A stretch of 64,000 bases of DNA, from assembly GCA_030248135.1 (NCBI GenBank), contig JASANC010004355.1, positions 186,001 to 250,000 on the forward strand, written 5' to 3'. This DNA is from Theristus sp. LFF4_11. Taxonomy: Eukaryota > Nematoda > Chromadorea > Monhysterida > Xyalidae. Positions within the stretch are counted from its first letter, which is position 1. Every line of letters begins with the position of its first letter. The translations under genes and the position numbers were made by a program. Positions 49,620 through 56,995 of the stretch are shown one piece after another. Below the pieces are notes generated by a model. The model searched no databases. It had not been told where the DNA came from and saw nothing but the letters and a program-made list of their open reading frames with translations.

Positions 49620-50081
49620 TCAGAAAGGAATATCTGGTCTCTTCTTGTCCGAGTTAGGTGGAGTGCCGTCGTAATCGTTTGGCGCAGGTTGAGGCGATTG
49701 AGCAGCTGCTTGCTGTGGCTCATCATGCTGAGAGGGAACGGCTTGTTTCCTGTCAAGCATCTGCATTTCTTCAACAACTATTTCAGTAACGTAGCGGTCT
49801 TCACCCCGTTCGTCTTGCCATTTACGAGTTTGCAATTTCCCCTCAAAATACGCCTGTGAGCCTTTTTTAAGGTTTTGCCCAATGATTTCAGCGAGGCGGC
49901 GATATGACACCATTCTGTGCCATTCTGTTCGCTCTTGCAGGTTTCCGTCTTTGTCTTTCCAACTTTCAGTTGTGGCAACACTGATATTGCAAACGGGTGT
50001 GCCATTTGGCATGTAACGCAAATCAGGGTCAGCACCTAAATTGCCAATTATCTGTACCTTGTTAAGCCCTTTAGTTGCCAT
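49620..50081 (-). CDS. ssb: single-stranded DNA-binding protein (second copy)
   Basis: 153 residues from ATG 50081. OB fold: [77 protein letters not shown] Gln/Pro-rich linker leads to the tip RPDIPF, the conserved acidic-hydrophobic C-terminal peptide that binds partner replication proteins. Closer to chromosomal SSB than the copy at 4173. Covers single-stranded DNA during replication and repair. Confidence 0.92.
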   Translation of the reverse strand: MATKGLNKVQIIGNLGADPDLRYMPNGTPVCNISVATTESWKDKDGNLQERTEWHRMVSYRRLAEIIGQNLKKGSQAYFEGKLQTRKWQDERGEDRYVTEIVVEEMQMLDRKQAVPSQHDEPQQAAAQSPQPAPNDYDGTPPNSDKKRPDIPF

Positions 50082-50114
50082 AAATCTCTTCCTCTTATTC
50101 AAATCGATAGGGGT

Positions 50115-50141
50115 ATGCTAACCCTGTATTTAATAGCGCAA
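50115..50141 (-). promoter_or_regulatory. ssb promoter with palindromes
   Basis: TTGCGC - 15 bp - TAGCAT. Site tgtctatggttgaaa at 50164-50178, 22 bp upstream; a half site tgtctacgccactgt at 50150. Confidence 0.6.
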
Positions 50142-50193
50142 GCACGCATTGTCTACGCCACTGTGTCTATGGTTGAAACGCTACCTGTTTAAC

Positions 50194-50766
50194 TTATTGT
50201 TTTAAAATTGCTCTGCAAATATGCCTAGTCGTCACGTCAGTATCAAAAGTGTCAGATAGTAATTCTTCAGGTGATAAGAAACCTAATACTTCGATATCGT
50301 TGCTCACTGGCTGGATGTGGGGGCCGTCAAGGTGATAGACGTGTGCGTGACAGAGGCATGGTCGATTGTCAGGGTACAAATCGCTACAAACTATCTTTGG
50401 AAGAACATCTAGTTTTACGATGTATGAATCAAGTTCTAGTTTGCAGTCCAGTTGCTTAGAAAAGAAGGTGTCAAAAGACTCGTCTAGGTCAATATTAGAA
50501 CCTTTCACAATTAAGTCGGTTATTCCCAGTTCACTGACAATAGCAACGCTGACTTTACCTGTGTGATTGTTTTTAAAGGCCCATACCTTACCGTCGTACA
50601 TAACAACTGTTGTAGGAACGACCTTTAGAAAATCGCTGTCCTGCTCTGCAACACTACGCTCGCATAAGAGTATGTCTTTGGTAGAAAGTGTATAGTCAAT
50701 ATATGCATTTTTTTCGCCGTCTACCACAGACGATTTAACACAAACAACATGCTGACTATCGTTCAC
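50194..50766 (-). CDS. hypothetical protein (190 aa), GTG start
   Basis: GTG 50766 with GGGAG 8 bp upstream. Begins with NDSQHVVCVKSSVVDG after the start. Some layout like a degenerate Nudix protein (VLGFLSPEEL near the C-terminus after a beta-rich core) but the Nudix box is not seen, so no family is claimed. Confidence 0.45.
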   Translation of the reverse strand: MNDSQHVVCVKSSVVDGEKNAYIDYTLSTKDILLCERSVAEQDSDFLKVVPTTVVMYDGKVWAFKNNHTGKVSVAIVSELGITDLIVKGSNIDLDESFDTFFSKQLDCKLELDSYIVKLDVLPKIVCSDLYPDNRPCLCHAHVYHLDGPHIQPVSNDIEVLGFLSPEELLSDTFDTDVTTRHICRAILKQ

Positions 50767-50788
50767 AATATTTTCTCCCGATGTGCGT

Positions 50789-50812
50789 AAAAAAGGTTAT
50801 TGTGCCTTTTTT
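50789..50812. terminator. AT-rich hairpin, bidirectional terminator-like
   Basis: AAAAAAGG, 8-base loop, CCTTTTTT, downstream of the PP-loop pseudogene on the minus strand. Confidence 0.5.
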
Positions 50813-50890
50813 AAGAAAGGGAGCGTTGCAATAAGGGCGGCATATTCCGTGCTTAATGAGCACGCTTGTAATGATAGGCCGCTATGCGAC

Positions 50891-52020
50891 CTAAAACATT
50901 GCGATTGTCTTTGTATCGATGAATGCTGCGCTTTTAGACTTCTGACGCTGCTCTTTTTTTGCTGCCTTTTCTTCAGCTTCTATGCGTTTTCGCTCCAGCA
51001 ACTGCTCCCTGCGCTCGTGGAGTATCATTTTCCAGCGTCTAACAGCAACTTCATCTACAGTAACGCCGGTCTTTTCAGCCAGTGAAACCTTGATCGTTTC
51101 TCGCCGCTTAATTTTTTCCCCGTCAACTGTTTCTGTGGTAGTACGGGTTTTAAAGAACATAGTGTGATTTACGACTTCCTCTAACGCTATCATCATTTCA
51201 TAATCTGTGTGCTCGCCGCTGGTCGCAACCGAGCCATACCAGTTCGCCGCGTTGGTCAAATCTTGCTTGTTAGCAAGGATGCAATAACGACATGATGTGC
51301 GTGAGTTCCCTTCCTTGACGCGAACGGCTTTTCCATCAATGCTTTTGACGCCGTAGATATGGAAGGGTTGCCTACCAGCTTGAGCGATAATGTCAAAAAC
51401 ACCTAGCTCATTGCTACCTTCCTCTGCCCATTCTCTTACGTGGAACACAGGCATAAAGTCAAAGCACGTTCGTGATTTTGTAGTAAGGCGCTTATTAAGG
51501 ATAAGTGGGCTGCGTCGGGAACGGGGCACACTTTCTTGGGACCGTAATCCTGTCACGTTAAAGCAGGTTTTTACCCCTCTTTCGCGGCACACGCGCTTTA
51601 TTATCTTATCTATCTGCGAAACCTTTAAATCAGACGTACATTGCCTAAATTGGCTAGATTGAGACCCCTCAAAAGGACCATATCAATGAAATCTTTGTTT
51701 TCATTTTTTACAACGTAAAATTCACTTTCCTTCGGAATGTATTTTTTGATGTGGTCCATTATTCCCGGATGCTCAACCACACCAAGGTTGGCATGAATAA
51801 AGACAATACGGTTTGGGTCTTTAACCAGCTCTAAAAGTCGCACAGCCCCCGCATCTGAATCTTTACCCCCACTCGATGAATAAAACCAGATAGCGTCTGT
51901 ATTCTCAGCATAATGCTTGATGATAGCTTCACGTTGCTCAACCGTATCAAGCGAAAGCTTATCGATATCCAAGTCAAACATGTCTAAATTTTCAGGTTTA
52001 CGAGATGCCATTCCTATCAA
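50891..52020 (-). pseudogene. PAPS-reductase family PP-loop gene, frameshifted (third copy)
   Basis: The N-terminal part (52020-51625) has PP-loop SSSGGKDSDAGAVRLL and IVFIHANLGVVEHPG, then loses frame at about 51650. The C-terminal part (open to 50891) carries QCTSDLKVSQIDKIIKRVCRERG, FNVTGLRSQES and CRYCILANKQDLTNAANW, which belongs to the same family. Between RG and RQC the spacing is one base short of a whole codon number, consistent with a one-base deletion or sequencing error. If real, the product is truncated at 131 residues. Confidence 0.7.
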
Positions 52021-52046
52021 CCTTAAGTGGTCTTTTCGATAGGTTT

Positions 52047-52073
52047 ATTTTCTCTCTAAACCATATATGGCAA
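52047..52073 (-). promoter_or_regulatory. promoter with distant palindrome
   Basis: TTGCCA - 15 bp - GAAAAT. Site tgtcgctggtggact at 52106-52120, 32 bp upstream. Confidence 0.6.
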
Positions 52074-52120
52074 GGGGTGCAGGGCGTTTTTTATGTTGCT
52101 AGCAATGTCGCTGGTGGACT

Positions 52121-52285
52121 CGGAACGCTAGTAGCTAGGTTATTGAAGTAGGTGGTATGCCCATGACTTATAAGGCCATAAGCATTCTAATGAAAGACTA
52201 CGTGGATACTAAGCCTGCTGTAGGCTAATTGAATGCAGAAGGAGGCATCTCAACCCGGTTAAATATCATCAATGCCTCCAAATAA
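52121..52285. other. intergenic stretch without confident gene
   Basis: A 21-codon plus-strand frame (from 52164, MTYKAISILMKDY) is the only open frame. An 8-bp inverted repeat GGAGGCAT...ATGCCTCC spans about 52240-52280, possibly a terminator for 52286-52708. Confidence 0.4.
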
Positions 52286-52708
52286 TCACATGACTTCTTC
52301 AAATGTTCCGATAGTCACATATTCCTCTATTTCTGACATAGTTAAGTCTGTAGAGGCAGACATTTCGTGAACATTAAGCGAGTCAGCCCACGTAAATGTG
52401 ATATTTACAATAGGGTCATCTCCATTATCTTCATTGTCTTTAAGCTTTAAAGTAATCAAATAGCGGAAAAGCGCAGTGTGGACTATTTCACCAAGGGCCA
52501 CTTCAATACCATTTTCCTTAAATGTGACGTCACTGAGCATGGTAAATGGGAACCGTTGCAAACGTAGTAACGGAAATTGTTTTTGTGTTTTCGCGAAAGA
52601 GGCTACGGTACTCAAATAGGGAGCGATATCCATAGTTATTGTGTAGCGGCCCTCATCAAGGCCGCTGCAACTATCAATATTCATGGTTTTGAAAAGCTGC
52701 TTATACAT
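52286..52708 (-). CDS. hypothetical protein (140 aa)
   Basis: Begins MYKQLFKTMNIDSCSGLDEG; ends in an acidic helical part (MSEIEEYVTIGTFEEVM). Follows the DsbA-like gene in its operon. No family recognised. Confidence 0.5.
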   Translation of the reverse strand: MYKQLFKTMNIDSCSGLDEGRYTITMDIAPYLSTVASFAKTQKQFPLLRLQRFPFTMLSDVTFKENGIEVALGEIVHTALFRYLITLKLKDNEDNGDDPIVNITFTWADSLNVHEMSASTDLTMSEIEEYVTIGTFEEVM

Positions 52709-52731
52709 CAGGCATATTCCTTCAAACGAAC

Positions 52732-53361
52732 TTATTCTTTAAATGCGAGGAAGTTAGTAATATCTGCAATCTCGTCAATCACTTTTGCTTGATCTAGGCT
52801 TTGAATATTAATCAAGTATTTTCCGTGAGCGACAAATGTCGGCACGCTTTTCAATGCGCCAGCGTCACGAAGAGTCTGGACCATTTTCTTATGCTTATTA
52901 GCGCGTGAACGCACAGCAAAGCTATTCAATAAAGTATCAATTTTTGAGCTTTCAAGACCGAGTTGTTGAAATATCTCTCTTACCGACTTTTCACCAACGA
53001 ATACGCCTCGCTGGTCGTGTATAAGGCTAAATGCAGAATCTACGAAAGGTTTCGCCCAACCAATTTGCTTTGCTGCCTCATAACCAACAGCAAACCAATA
53101 TTGCACTTCAGAGGATGAGTTGCGCATGATATCAGCATGTGTTTTTTCTAATGTAATATTATCGCGCAATCGGTCTTCCACCGCAGGCAGTATGCGTTCA
53201 ATATTATTACAAGCTGGGCAGTAGAAGCTGAAAAATTCACGAAGCTCCGGCAGTCGTGACTTAGGAAGGTCTAAAACGGTATAGTGTTCACCTTCTTCGT
53301 ATTTGGCTAAAGCAGTAAAGGATAGCGACAGTAGTGACAAGGCTAAGATCAGGTATTTCAT
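52732..53361 (-). CDS. DsbA-like thiol:disulfide oxidoreductase
   Basis: 209 residues. Signal peptide KYLILALSLLSLSFTALA. Redox site FYCPACNNIE (CPxC, here CPAC) near residue 47; SVPTFVAHGKYLIN near 175 gives the cis-Pro typical of thioredoxin folds. It should form disulfides in periplasmic proteins, which fits the secreted Cys-rich nuclease and small protein on this element. First gene of an operon with promoter 53397-53423. Confidence 0.88.
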   Translation of the reverse strand: MKYLILALSLLSLSFTALAKYEEGEHYTVLDLPKSRLPELREFFSFYCPACNNIERILPAVEDRLRDNITLEKTHADIMRNSSSEVQYWFAVGYEAAKQIGWAKPFVDSAFSLIHDQRGVFVGEKSVREIFQQLGLESSKIDTLLNSFAVRSRANKHKKMVQTLRDAGALKSVPTFVAHGKYLINIQSLDQAKVIDEIADITNFLAFKE

Positions 53362-53396
53362 TTCTAGCTCCTAAAGCTTCGTGATTTGAAGTACGC

Positions 53397-53423
53397 ATCA
53401 TATAGCAATAGGGAATAGCGCAA
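53397..53423 (-). promoter_or_regulatory. promoter with distant palindrome-like site
   Basis: TTGCGC - 15 bp - TATGAT. Site tgtctacaggagaaa at 53466-53480, 42 bp upstream (three turns beyond 12). Confidence 0.65.
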
Positions 53424-53515
53424 GTAGAATAATGCGACTAAAAACCTAGCTTAACGTCGAGAATATGTCTACAGGAGAAATCGGGTAATTGCTTGTTTAT
53501 AAGCAAGAGAGAATA

Positions 53516-53537
53516 GAGGGGCCAAGCCCAGCCCCTC
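53516..53537 (-). terminator. stem-loop terminator
   Basis: GAGGGGC, 8-base loop, GCCCCTC after the porin gene; weak T tract on the minus strand. Confidence 0.65.
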
Positions 53538-53547
53538 TTAGGTATTT

Positions 53548-54717
53548 TTAAAACACGAAGTTGACACCAAGACGGAGTAACGTCGCATCCAATGCATCAT
53601 TATTTTCGTGGGATACTTTTGACACATCTCCTTTTAGCGCTATGCCTGCATCTAAATCATAACGTAGTGTTGCTGTTACCACGTCATAATCCTCAAGTTG
53701 GGCCATTTGCGCACCAATAGCAATCGCACTCAGCCCTTGAGCAGTTTCTATGGGTAGGGCAGATGCACTGATAGCCGCAATTTGGTCGGCAAATTTAACG
53801 TCACCGTTAGACTCAAAGCGTTCGTAGGTGATAGAAGGAGTCCACTTATTGAAGCGAGCGCCTGCTGTGACGTAGAAAGCATCATCGTCATTGGCAAATG
53901 TGTTATTTAGACGAATAGATGTTGCTTCGCCACCAAAGAAGTACTCCATATTGTCATACATGAAGCTCACGCCATAAAACTCGCCTGAGTCTTCATCTAC
54001 TCGAAGATTATCAGCCAACTCTGTAAAGCCTGCCGCCTCAATTGCATTGAAGCCGTTTCCTAAAAATTGGCCATCTTCAAGGTCAGATTTAGTCAGGTCT
54101 AGTGTTGTGGTAGCTCTTCCAACAACACCGCGAAAAGTCCATTCCATATTGCTCAGTTGCGCTGAAAGTAACACTGCGTTTTGGCCAATATTGTCAGCGC
54201 CAAGGGCTGTTCCTTTGTACTGGCCTACAGATAAGCTAGTGTTTAAATCCCAGTTGTTAAAACTGGTAGTATTAACAATCTTAAGACCGTCAATGTTATT
54301 AAAAGGAACATTGTAGACAGTTGATGGCGCAGTAACCCAATGATACGAATAAGCCACATCAAGTGAATCAGAGTAACTGAATAATGGCAGTCGTAAACGT
54401 CCAGCCTGTGCAGACCAGTTGTCGTTAATTTCATAATTCAGATAAGCCCACTCGAACTCAGGGGAGTAATCTTCACTACCACGCGCTAGAACCTGTGCTG
54501 TAGCAGAAAACTTTTCACCAATGTCACCTGACACTTGAAGAGCAAAAAGGCTTTGATTACTGAAGTCTACGGTATCGTCATACCCTAAAAAGGAGTCTTC
54601 AGTAGACGTGATGCCTGCATTGAAGTTGCCAAAACCGTTAATTCGAATTTCAGCCAAAGAAGAAGCGCTAAATGAAGCTGCGACAGCGAGTGTAAGAAGT
54701 GCTTTAGTATATTTCAT
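53548..54717 (-). CDS. outer membrane porin
   Basis: 389 residues. Signal peptide KYTKALLTLAVAASFSASSLA then a barrel starting EIRINGFGNFNAGITSTEDS and ending LRLGVNFVF, the C-terminal aromatic for BAM insertion. Length and strand pattern fit a 16-stranded general porin-like channel of Alteromonadales. It follows the PstS-like gene by 13 bp and is likely in one transcript. Phosphate uptake is suggested by that partner, not by motifs in the porin. Confidence 0.85.
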   Translation of the reverse strand: MKYTKALLTLAVAASFSASSLAEIRINGFGNFNAGITSTEDSFLGYDDTVDFSNQSLFALQVSGDIGEKFSATAQVLARGSEDYSPEFEWAYLNYEINDNWSAQAGRLRLPLFSYSDSLDVAYSYHWVTAPSTVYNVPFNNIDGLKIVNTTSFNNWDLNTSLSVGQYKGTALGADNIGQNAVLLSAQLSNMEWTFRGVVGRATTTLDLTKSDLEDGQFLGNGFNAIEAAGFTELADNLRVDEDSGEFYGVSFMYDNMEYFFGGEATSIRLNNTFANDDDAFYVTAGARFNKWTPSITYERFESNGDVKFADQIAAISASALPIETAQGLSAIAIGAQMAQLEDYDVVTATLRYDLDAGIALKGDVSKVSHENNDALDATLLRLGVNFVF

Positions 54718-54730
54718 GAATAACGGTTTC

Positions 54731-55147
54731 CTATTTAGTAGCGATTACTCGGACATCGCCAGTGACTTTATCGGAGTCGATGTACGCGATGATGTTTTGG
54801 TTATTCTTCACCAATTCAATCACATCAGTTTCACTTGAAATCTCTTTTGGTGGCGTACCCTTGCCAGTGAATACCAATTTTGACCAGTAGCTTGTAACTT
54901 GTGATGTGCTTCTACCCAAAACTGACTCATCGAAATCGACTCGCGAAGGAACTGACATTTCTAAATTAATAGGAACGGCTTCTTCCCCATTTGGAAATTG
55001 CTGTGCCTTACCTAAAAATATTCGCTTAATGTCCTCGACATTAATCTCAGCGGTGTTTGCCTTGTTAACGATGACAGATACGTCAGCAAAGCAAGATGTA
55101 CTAAATGAAAGCGCTACAACAAGTGCAGCCATGGACCGTTTAAGCAT
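54731..55147 (-). CDS. PstS-like phosphate-binding periplasmic protein (short)
   Basis: 138 residues from ATG 55147 (GAGGA 8 bp upstream). Signal peptide LKRSMAALVVALSFSTSCFA. NTAEINVEDIKRIFLGKAQQFPNG is the typical start of short phosphate ABC-transporter substrate-binding proteins; SYWSKLVFTGKGTPPKEI follows. About half the length of full PstS. It may bind phosphate or another oxyanion in the periplasm and work with the porin. Confidence 0.75.
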   Translation of the reverse strand: MLKRSMAALVVALSFSTSCFADVSVIVNKANTAEINVEDIKRIFLGKAQQFPNGEEAVPINLEMSVPSRVDFDESVLGRSTSQVTSYWSKLVFTGKGTPPKEISSETDVIELVKNNQNIIAYIDSDKVTGDVRVIATK

Positions 55148-55279
55148 TAGTGCTATCCTCATATTCAACAAAATAAAGGTTTGGAATATCTAAATTTGAT
55201 AGATGCAAAAAAGAAAGCGGATAAGAGCTTCTTTAAGTGTCGTGAATTATATGAGGGCGCTTAATGGATGAGGTTGATT

Positions 55280-55300
55280 AAGGGCCGTATTTTGGCCCTT
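55280..55300 (-). terminator. rho-independent-like stem-loop
   Basis: AAGGGCC, 7-base loop, GGCCCTT after the gene at 55325-55726; weak T tract. Confidence 0.6.
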
Positions 55301-55324
55301 TAGTGGAATTTCAGAAGTTTTCAA

Positions 55325-55726
55325 TTAATGAACAGTTTCTGACATACCAAGTGATGCTTTGGTATTGTTAGTTGAAGATGTGAAGTTACGCATTAATCGT
55401 GCGCCGTCTTTTGTAATGGTCAGGTCGCTAGCCCGTGCAACAGAAAACGCCAAGTTTGAAATAATTGAAGAATTAATAGGAAGAGAAGACATCTCCTCAG
55501 GTATACATTTGTCGGCCGTAGAAATAAAGCGTCGCAATCCGGTAAAAGGGCGAATGCATTTTTTTTCTTCCTTTTCAGACACGGCATTTACATGAAGATG
55601 ATAGCCTTTCTCAATATTTTCACCGGCCCACGATTGTGCCGTTCCGTCGTTAAAAACAATAGAAACCTCAATTTTCTCAGACGTTTCTTCAGTAGGTACC
55701 GATAGTAGTACTTGCTCATTTGCCAT
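55325..55726 (-). CDS. hypothetical protein (133 aa)
   Basis: Begins MANEQVLLSVPTEETSEKIE; Ser/Thr-rich end. Single-gene unit with promoter 55766-55792. No family recognised. Confidence 0.5.
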   Translation of the reverse strand: MANEQVLLSVPTEETSEKIEVSIVFNDGTAQSWAGENIEKGYHLHVNAVSEKEEKKCIRPFTGLRRFISTADKCIPEEMSSLPINSSIISNLAFSVARASDLTITKDGARLMRNFTSSTNNTKASLGMSETVH

Positions 55727-55765
55727 TTTTAAACTCCATTTGTTTAATGCGATATGTCGAAGTTA

Positions 55766-55792
55766 ATTATGTTGCAAATTGGTTTATCGCAA
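55766..55792 (-). promoter_or_regulatory. promoter
   Basis: TTGCGA - 15 bp - CATAAT. No palindrome found. Confidence 0.6.
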
Positions 55793-55803
55793 GCCCCAAA
55801 ATG

Positions 55804-55824
55804 AAAAAAGCCCCGAAGGGCATT
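55804..55824 (-). terminator. rho-independent terminator
   Basis: Minus strand GCCC, TTCG tetraloop, GGGC and T6, after the gene at 55826-56200. Confidence 0.8.
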
Positions 55825-55825
55825 T

Positions 55826-56200
55826 TCATAGTCGTTTGTTTTTTGCCAGAGTGTTGGTTCTATCTGATTGTAAAGATTCACTAATGACGGAGAGTTCATC
55901 GGGCAGAGAGTCATAAGAAAGGCCGTTGTCTTCGATGAATTTATTAAGCTTTTTCAAAGGACCAGTGTCAATCTCAAAGGCAATAGGGAGATCTCGTAAG
56001 CAACTGGCTGGTATAGAACGCAGAATGCTAATGTCTTCCTCAGTTAAACCGCGAGACGTCATTTCAAACTCACGCGTAGGGCCTTCTTGTTCAATAATAG
56101 AAAATAGTTCGACTAACCGAGCGATGTAGTCAGCTTGGATATCACAAAGCTCCTCAGTAAGCTCGATCCCCTTTTGCAAAGATGGGTTTTCTATGTTCAT
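55826..56200 (-). CDS. acidic helical hypothetical protein (124 aa)
   Basis: Begins MNIENPSLQKGIELTEELCD; helical throughout. No family recognised. Confidence 0.5.
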   Translation of the reverse strand: MNIENPSLQKGIELTEELCDIQADYIARLVELFSIIEQEGPTREFEMTSRGLTEEDISILRSIPASCLRDLPIAFEIDTGPLKKLNKFIEDNGLSYDSLPDELSVISESLQSDRTNTLAKNKRL

Positions 56201-56272
56201 TCTAGGTACCTTATAAAATCATTTGTTTATAATTTAGTGTTAATAGTATTGCCTACAGCGGAAATAACACAA

Positions 56273-56884
56273 CTAAACGAGGCGAAGCGCTGGTGGATTT
56301 AATAGATTACCAGATGTCTTTTCCAGTTTTTTATTAAGCCGTTGAGTACAGATAAGCCAGTTTTGCATTTCTTCATGCGACATTGAATCAGCACAATTAA
56401 CATCAGCAATAGCATTACGTATTAAAGTTTGTGAGTCGATGCGGTTACCATCAATATGCGGATAGACCATTTTGCATAGAATGACCATACACGAATCGAC
56501 AACGTTCATTTTTGGTTTGTTATCAGCAATGTTCAGGGACAACTTAAGTAGTGACTCATAAAACCGCTTAATTGGCTGCATATTTTTGTTTTGTACTTGG
56601 TAAAGTCCAAAACCGGCAAAACTGCGCTCGCTAGCAATCTCTTTAGCTCTCTCATAGACCATTAATGACTTCTCTGTGTCATAGCTTAAGTGATTGTGAC
56701 TAATTTTGCTCAGTCTGCGGGTACGTGCTTCCAGTTGAGCGGCTACACTAGTCCAAAAACGCTTATTGTCCTCGATAAAGGTACGTTCAATGTTAGACAT
56801 AGTATATTCACGCAAAACTGACTCAGCTTTCGAAACCACATAAGATGAGAATCTGTTATTTAACAAAATAGAAGCATTGCTCAT
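56273..56884 (-). CDS. helical hypothetical protein (203 aa)
   Basis: Begins MSNASILLNNRFSSYVVSKA; basic, helical, three Cys. Between the PilZ-type gene and the 124-residue gene. No family recognised. Confidence 0.5.
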   Translation of the reverse strand: MSNASILLNNRFSSYVVSKAESVLREYTMSNIERTFIEDNKRFWTSVAAQLEARTRRLSKISHNHLSYDTEKSLMVYERAKEIASERSFAGFGLYQVQNKNMQPIKRFYESLLKLSLNIADNKPKMNVVDSCMVILCKMVYPHIDGNRIDSQTLIRNAIADVNCADSMSHEEMQNWLICTQRLNKKLEKTSGNLLNPPALRLV

Positions 56885-56995
56885 AAATTTTAAAGGCTCC
56901 TAAAGTTACTAAACTAATGAAAGCAACATTGGATACACCATCCTCAAAAAGTTCAAAAAAATTATAAATTAAGTTTTCAGTTAAAAAATAAGCCA

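Noticed and set aside
51620..51670. programmed frameshift in the third PP-loop gene
   Set aside because: No convincing slippery heptamer or downstream structure; a one-base loss is simpler.
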